Assembly: GCA_038227745.1 (NCBI GenBank) | Contig: JBBRPS010000428.1 | Location: forward strand, 1 to 8,844 | DNA length: 8,844 nt | DNA from: DASPXY01 sp038227745 | GTDB lineage: Bacteria > Planctomycetota > Planctomycetia > Gemmatales > Gemmataceae | Direction: 5' to 3' | In this document: positions 4,831-8,844 of the stretch, in pieces | Layout: the number at the start of each line of letters is the position of its first letter | Numbering within the stretch: position 1 is the stretch's first letter | Position numbers and translations under genes: made by a program | The notes under the pieces: generated by a model | Seen by the model: only the letters and a program-made list of their open reading frames with translations | The model's database searches: none | Told to the model about the DNA's origin: nothing

Positions 4831-4932
4831 GGTGAAGAAAAGGTGTGAAGGTGAAGAAAAGGTGTCAGGAACCTTTTTCGTGAATTGATAGCGGTAAAGG
4901 TTCCTGATACCTTTTCTTCCCCTTTTCTTCCC
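4831..4932 (+). repeat. Palindromic element, copy 2, with duplicated ends
   Basis: The core at 4851-4921 corresponds to copy 1 (3995-4065). Its arms 4853-4876 and 4896-4919 form a 24-bp stem with one G-T pair and a 19-nt loop. The left end is preceded by a direct repeat of its own edge (GGTGAAGAAAAGGTGT at 4831-4846 and again at 4850-4865). The right end is followed by one (CTTTTCTTCCC at 4911-4921 and 4922-4932). A nested insertion into an older copy, or slippage at both ends, could produce this. It starts 15 nt after the intact attC. Confidence 0.85.
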
Positions 4933-5112
4933 GATGGGCAGGGCCGGGTCTGGCTTCTGGGGCCGGTACAGGTTGATGGACTTCGACGCGCCCTGGTGAC
5001 GGTCCTGCACGAGCCCGTCGAGGTGCCGGGGGAGGCAATCTTGCGGGCCGAGTCTGCCCTGGGCATCGGCCAACGGCGGCCGCGGTCGTACCGTAGTTCC
5101 GCGCTCTCATGA
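4933..5112 (+). pseudogene. Possible 3' remnant of an unknown gene
   Basis: The frame running from the palindromic repeat to the TGA at 5110-5112 encodes about 59 residues, including GRVWLLGPVQVDGLRRALV and EVPGEAILRAESALGI. Third positions are mostly G/C, as in real genes of this region. The stop overlaps the ATG of the peptidase gene as ATGA (5109-5112), an arrangement typical of coupled genes. No start codon is available except a TTG inside the repeat loop (4885). I therefore read it as the tail of a gene whose front was lost when the repeat arrived, with low certainty. I recognise no family; it may also be chance. Confidence 0.3.
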
Positions 5113-8087
5113 ACGACCCTCTCCCGAGTGAGTTTGCCATGCCGACACCTGGGTGGAAACAACTGATCGCGGGTCGTCCCTGGTTCCGCGGGGAAGGCAG
5201 CTATCCCCTCCCCGCCTACTCCGAGTTCATGCCGCCGCCGCGCATGGGGCCGAAGCCCTGCGATGGCGACGACGCCCCTCTGCTCACGGAGGGCGACGCC
5301 TGGGGCTGGCCCGTCAGCGAGTACGAGGAGGCGTTCGAGCTGCGCTCCGGCCTGGAAAAAGTCGCGCAGCAGGTACTCGGCGCCCTCATCCGCCTGGGCC
5401 AGGCCCGGCCGGCCCACGGCATCTCGAAGGGCAAACTGCAGGACAACCCGTACTGGCCGGCGGAGTTGGCCGCGCAGGCCGGCAAGCTGCCGCACGAGCG
5501 CTACGTCACCCTGCTGCCGCTGGCCCTGTCGCGCACGCAGGACGACAAGGGCCGCGTGCGCTGGACGCTGTTCGGCGCCAGCGAGCAGGGGCCTGCGCGT
5601 GGCTTCTGGAGGGGCTTCTTCACCGCACCGCGCCGCGAAGTCCCCGAGGCCCAGGCGCTCGACTTCGTGCGGCGCCTGCTGCATGCGGCCTACGAGGAGC
5701 CGCCGGCCGAGCTAACCGACCTGCGCCAGGCCGGCTTCCGCATCCTGCCCCAGGACGAGGACCCCCTGTTGCCGTTCTGGCAGGAAGGGCCGCTGCCGCC
5801 CTGGACGGAACCGTTTCTCTGGGCCGGCGACCAGGTCCGCGCCGTGAAGTACCTGCTGACCTTCCGCCCATTCGGCAAGCTGCCCGCGGCGGTGCGCAAG
5901 GCATACCTGGAGGGCCGGCTGCACCTGCTGCCTTTCCCCGGCAGCCTGCTCTTCTGGGGCGCGCAACCGTACCTGCGGCTGCAGCAGGAACTGCCCTTCG
6001 CCATGCAGGTGCCGTTGCTCCACCTGGTGGCCCGGCACGAGAGCTGGCGCGACCTGCGCGTGCCGCAGTCGGGTTGGATGCACGAGCGGCGCAACGGCAA
6101 GGGCGACGGCGACGACACCCACGGCCCGGTGCGCAATACCTTCACGCGCACCCACCGCTGGGCCAAGGTCCACCGTTACGAGGATGAACTGTCGCTGACC
6201 CAGAAGGAAGACCGCCTCGCCCACGTGCTGTTCAGCGCCGCACCGGACGACGTCGGTCTGTACGGCAAGCCGATGGCGCGCAACGTCCAGCTCTGGACGC
6301 ACGATTGCCGGCTGCTGCTCGATGGCCCGCACGCCACGCGCGGCGATCTGGAGAAGGCCATCCGGGCGGTCGAAGCCGGCGGCCTGTTCGGCTACCGCTT
6401 CCAGTATCCGGCGATGCGCGTCGGCCTCCATGAACTCTTCTGGCACCGCCCGCTGGTTGCCTACCTCGCGCCGCAGACCGGCCAGCCGGCCGTCCTGCCC
6501 GACGCCCCGACGGGCTACCTGACCGCCTACCGCGCCGAGGAGCCGGACCTGGCCCGCCCGGTCGAGTTCTGGCCGCGAATCCTGCGGCGCCCGCTCCACA
6601 TCGAGGCGGTCGAACTGTTCCAGCACGCCCACCAGCGCCACCCATATCAGACTACGCTCAACGTGCGCAAGCTCCTCGATTCGCGCCGACTGCTCGACCG
6701 ACCCCTGCCGCGATCCTTTGCACGCCGGCTGCTGACCGTTGCGAGGGGGGTGACCCTGGGCCATTGGTTCGAGCTGCTGCCGGAGAAGGCCGACGACCCC
6801 GAGCGCGCCGCCCGCCTGGCGGACGAGCTGCGCGACACCCTCGACCCGGGCTCCGCGGACGCGGTCGGCGAGGGCGAGGCCCCCGCGGCGAAGAAGGCCA
6901 CGCCGCCCGGGGCCCTGACCTTCGAGCGCACCGGCCGGCGCGCCTTCGAGGTCAGCTACTGGAAGACCATCGCCTCCCTTGCGGAGGGAAAATACCTCAC
7001 CAAGAACAATGCCGACTGCGTCCACGACCGCGCCACGGAAAAGCTCCTCGCCCACCACCGGCGCGACCTCGACGCCCTGGGCAACTACCTCCTGTCGTAC
7101 TACGGCCGCGTGGTGAAGGGCGCGGGCATGGCGGGTCGGGCGCTGGTCGGCGACCTGCCGTTCCCCTGGCGCACCGACTTCCACTACGGCTGGTCGGGTG
7201 GCTGGCTGCACAACCAGGAGGGCCACGGCGAGGAGCGTGACCTGATCGTGGTCATTCCCGGGCGCGACCGCGGGCGGGCGGTCATCATGGCCGACCACTA
7301 CGACACGGCGTACATGGCGGACCGCTACGAGAAGGAGTACGGCGGCAGCGGCGCCCGCCTCGCCGCGGCCGGGGCCGACGACAACCACTCGGCCACGTCG
7401 GCCCTCATGCTCGGCGCGCCGATCTTCCTGGAGCTGAGCAAAGCCGGGCGCCTGGAGTGCGACGTTTGGCTGATCCACCTGACCGGCGAGGAGTTCCCCG
7501 CGGACTGCCTGGGGGCGCGTCACCTGACGCGGCAGCTCGTCGAGGGGACGCTGACGATGCGGCTGCCGGGCGGCGCGGCCCACGACCTGTCGCGGGTGTG
7601 CGTGGCCGGCGTGTACGTGCTGGACATGGTGGCACACAACAACGACCACGACCGCGACGTGTTCCAGATCGCACCGGGGGCGGGGCCGCGCTCGCTGTGG
7701 CTGGCGTACCAGGCCCACCGGGCGAACGAACTGTGGAACGCCTGGGCGGCGGTGTGGAACCGGCGGCCGACGCGGCGCGACTGCGGCCGCAGTCGGCGCA
7801 GCCCGCACGGCGGCGTCGTGCCGGAGGTGGCGCGGCACCCTCACCTGTACGGCGAGGTGCGGCCGCCGTACGACCCGCGCAGCACGCTGTTCAACACGGA
7901 CGGCCAGATCTTCTCCGACGCGGGCGTGCCGGTCGTGCTGTTCATGGAGAACTACGACATCAACCGCACCGGCTACCACGACACCCACGACACGATGGAG
8001 AACATCGATCTGGACTACGGGGCGGCGCTCACGGCGATCGCCATCGAGTCGGTGGCCCGGGCGGCGGCAGACGGGGGCAAAGAATGA
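5109..8087 (+). CDS. M28-family metallopeptidase with long unknown N-terminal part
   Basis: This is a 992-residue protein. Residues about 690-985 form a peptidase M28 (aminopeptidase-type, two-zinc) domain. H730 and D732 lie in MADHYDTA, D758 in GADDN, E794/E795 in LTGEEF, D839 in VLDMVAHNN and H957 in GYHDTHDTMENID. All ligands and the catalytic Glu are present, so it should be active. M28 enzymes usually remove N-terminal residues or act on modified peptides; the substrate here is unknown. Residues 1-650 match nothing I recognise. They are rich in Trp, Pro and Arg, without membrane segments or repeats, and an Ala/Glu/Lys linker (about 575-600) leads towards the peptidase part. No signal peptide is visible, so the protein seems cytoplasmic unless exported by another route. 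ATG 5109 overlaps the preceding frame; ATG 5139, behind a weak GAGTGAG, is an alternative. G/C-ending codons dominate far more than in the toxin-antitoxin genes upstream. Confidence 0.88.
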   Translation: MNDPLPSEFAMPTPGWKQLIAGRPWFRGEGSYPLPAYSEFMPPPRMGPKPCDGDDAPLLTEGDAWGWPVSEYEEAFELRSGLEKVAQQVLGALIRLGQARPAHGISKGKLQDNPYWPAELAAQAGKLPHERYVTLLPLALSRTQDDKGRVRWTLFGASEQGPARGFWRGFFTAPRREVPEAQALDFVRRLLHAAYEEPPAELTDLRQAGFRILPQDEDPLLPFWQEGPLPPWTEPFLWAGDQVRAVKYLLTFRPFGKLPAAVRKAYLEGRLHLLPFPGSLLFWGAQPYLRLQQELPFAMQVPLLHLVARHESWRDLRVPQSGWMHERRNGKGDGDDTHGPVRNTFTRTHRWAKVHRYEDELSLTQKEDRLAHVLFSAAPDDVGLYGKPMARNVQLWTHDCRLLLDGPHATRGDLEKAIRAVEAGGLFGYRFQYPAMRVGLHELFWHRPLVAYLAPQTGQPAVLPDAPTGYLTAYRAEEPDLARPVEFWPRILRRPLHIEAVELFQHAHQRHPYQTTLNVRKLLDSRRLLDRPLPRSFARRLLTVARGVTLGHWFELLPEKADDPERAARLADELRDTLDPGSADAVGEGEAPAAKKATPPGALTFERTGRRAFEVSYWKTIASLAEGKYLTKNNADCVHDRATEKLLAHHRRDLDALGNYLLSYYGRVVKGAGMAGRALVGDLPFPWRTDFHYGWSGGWLHNQEGHGEERDLIVVIPGRDRGRAVIMADHYDTAYMADRYEKEYGGSGARLAAAGADDNHSATSALMLGAPIFLELSKAGRLECDVWLIHLTGEEFPADCLGARHLTRQLVEGTLTMRLPGGAAHDLSRVCVAGVYVLDMVAHNNDHDRDVFQIAPGAGPRSLWLAYQAHRANELWNAWAAVWNRRPTRRDCGRSRRSPHGGVVPEVARHPHLYGEVRPPYDPRSTLFNTDGQIFSDAGVPVVLFMENYDINRTGYHDTHDTMENIDLDYGAALTAIAIESVARAAADGGKE

Positions 8088-8146
8088 GGCGGCGGCGCGG
8101 CGGGAAGCAGAGGCGGGGGTGGCATGCAATGCCAGTACGGATCGCG
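8088..8146. other. Short gap between convergent genes with small hairpin
   Basis: TGGCAT (8120-8125) and ATGCCA (8129-8134) form a 6-bp stem with a GCA loop. There is no T-tract on either strand, so a terminator role for the peptidase gene or for the transposase remnant is weakly supported. It could equally be part of the transposon end. Confidence 0.25.
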
Positions 8147-8844
8147 TCAGTTCGGTGGCGTTTGGTGGCATAAAATCCTGGCTTTCTCCTCCGGCCCCAG
8201 CGTGAGGAGGCGGGGCGGCTTCGGCGGCTTGTGCGGCGCCCGCCGCGGCCACACCCGCTTCTCTTTGGCGCTGCGCCGCGGCCGCCGCTCCCGCCGCGCC
8301 GCCGCCAGCCGCGCCCCGAACGCCGGCCGCCGCGGCGGCCGCGCCGCCGCCAACTCGTCCCTGATCGCCACCAGCACCTTCCGGGCGCTGCACGCCGCGC
8401 CCGCCACCCCCGCCTGACGCGGCCGCAGCACCAACGCCCCTTGCGCCAGCAGCAGTTGCGCCGCCAGCATGGCCCCCTCCGCCTCCCGATGCACCAGCCG
8501 CACCGTCCGGCTGTGCAACTTCACCTTCGCCAGCGTCCGCTGGTACGTCCGGAAGAACCCCGCACTTTCCCACCGCATACGGTAGAACCGCCCCGCCTGC
8601 GCCAGCGACAGCCGCTCCTTGTCCAGCACGTCGGTCGCCAGCCACACGTCCCGCTTGCCCTGGCCGCGCACGCACAAAAGCCGTACCGCCAGCGGCGCTT
8701 GGGCAGGCAGGCGGCGACAAAGCCCTTGGCGGTCTCGAAACGCTCGGCGGTGCTGTCGCCTGCGGCCCAGGTCAGGCAGAGCAGGACCAGGACCAAGGGC
8801 TGCAGGACCCAGCGGGGCGGTCGGCGGCGGGGCGGGCAAGCGGA
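8147..8844 (-). pseudogene. Decayed IS4-type transposase, internally deleted
   Basis: The minus-strand frame ending at 8147 carries the C-terminal part of a DDE transposase of the IS4 group: DVWLATDVLDKERLSLAQAG, then FYRMRWESAGFFRTYQRTLA and SRTVRLVHREAEGAMLAAQL. A different minus-strand frame, from the window edge down to about 8700, carries what looks like the N-terminal part (LVLLCLTWAAGD, ERFETAKGFVAACLPKR). The two meet near 8690-8705 with a frame change and without the central catalytic region that should lie between them, so roughly half the enzyme is missing. In the signature Y-(2)-R-(3)-E-(6)-K the positions of E and K hold Ala and Gln. The element is therefore inactive. Its 5' end is beyond the window. 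A basic, Ala/Arg/Pro-rich tail ends at the TGA complement (8147-8149). Terminal inverted repeats were not identified. Confidence 0.75.

Noticed and set aside
3995..4932. Two palindromic repeats as the start of a CRISPR array
   Set aside because: There are only two copies about 856 nt apart, with genes rather than spacers between them and no cas genes.
4824..5684. 286-codon minus-strand open frame
   Set aside because: It runs through the palindromic repeat and antisense to the peptidase N-terminus, with no motif and no plausible start context.
5712..8720. Very long minus-strand open frame (about 1000 codons)
   Set aside because: It lies opposite the peptidase gene, whose zinc ligands and motifs are all on the plus strand. 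The antisense product is low-complexity Ala/Gly/Arg/Val and arises from G/C-ending codons.

Overview
The window looks like a piece of a high-GC planctomycete-type genome (Gemmata-like bacteria or a relative). I infer this from a secreted DUF3179 protein next to a secreted Cys-rich protein, a cluster of short toxin-antitoxin genes, long palindromic repeats, and an IS4-type transposase remnant whose style I associate with that group. No rRNA, tRNA or phylogenetic marker is present, so the assignment is tentative.

Layout. (1) 1-296: no supportable gene, several hairpins. (2) 297-2533: a two-gene operon of exported proteins. The first is a tandem DUF3179 protein. The second is a Cys-rich protein of unknown function; its Shine-Dalgarno overlaps the stop codon of the first. 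(3) 2534-4830: accessory DNA with three short toxin-antitoxin-like modules: an addiction-module antitoxin/ParE-RelE toxin pair, a DUF4160/DUF2442 pair, and a Phd-VapC pair. The first four genes are packed with 4-20 nt overlaps or adjacency, and the last two overlap by ATGA. (4) 4831-5108: a palindromic repeat and a possible 3' gene remnant. (5) 5109-8087: a 992-residue protein with an intact M28 metallopeptidase domain at its C-terminus and about 650 residues of unrecognised sequence before it. (6) 8147-8844, minus strand: a decayed IS4-type transposase, converging on the peptidase gene and running off the window.

The main discovery-type signal is in block 3. By hand folding I find one well-formed integron recombination site (attC) at 4723-4816, and a second good candidate at 2659-2755. 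Both have complementary outer boxes, a stem with two bulged bases 6 bp apart, and an open loop. A third, degenerate candidate at 3913-4072 seems to be split by a 71-bp palindromic element. These sites bracket the toxin-antitoxin modules as cassettes would be bracketed, and no integrase lies in the window. The block therefore reads as an integrase-free attC cluster (CALIN-like) carrying addiction modules. The palindromic element occurs twice in the same orientation (67 of 71 positions identical), once inside the degenerate attC and once just after the intact attC, so it frames the Phd-VapC cassette.

The other oddities are a DUF4160 gene that lies in the same frame as the toxin behind a single TGA and lacks an ATG where the family start would be expected; a peptidase with a large unknown N-terminal half and no export signal; and a transposase that lost its centre and both the E and K of its signature motif.
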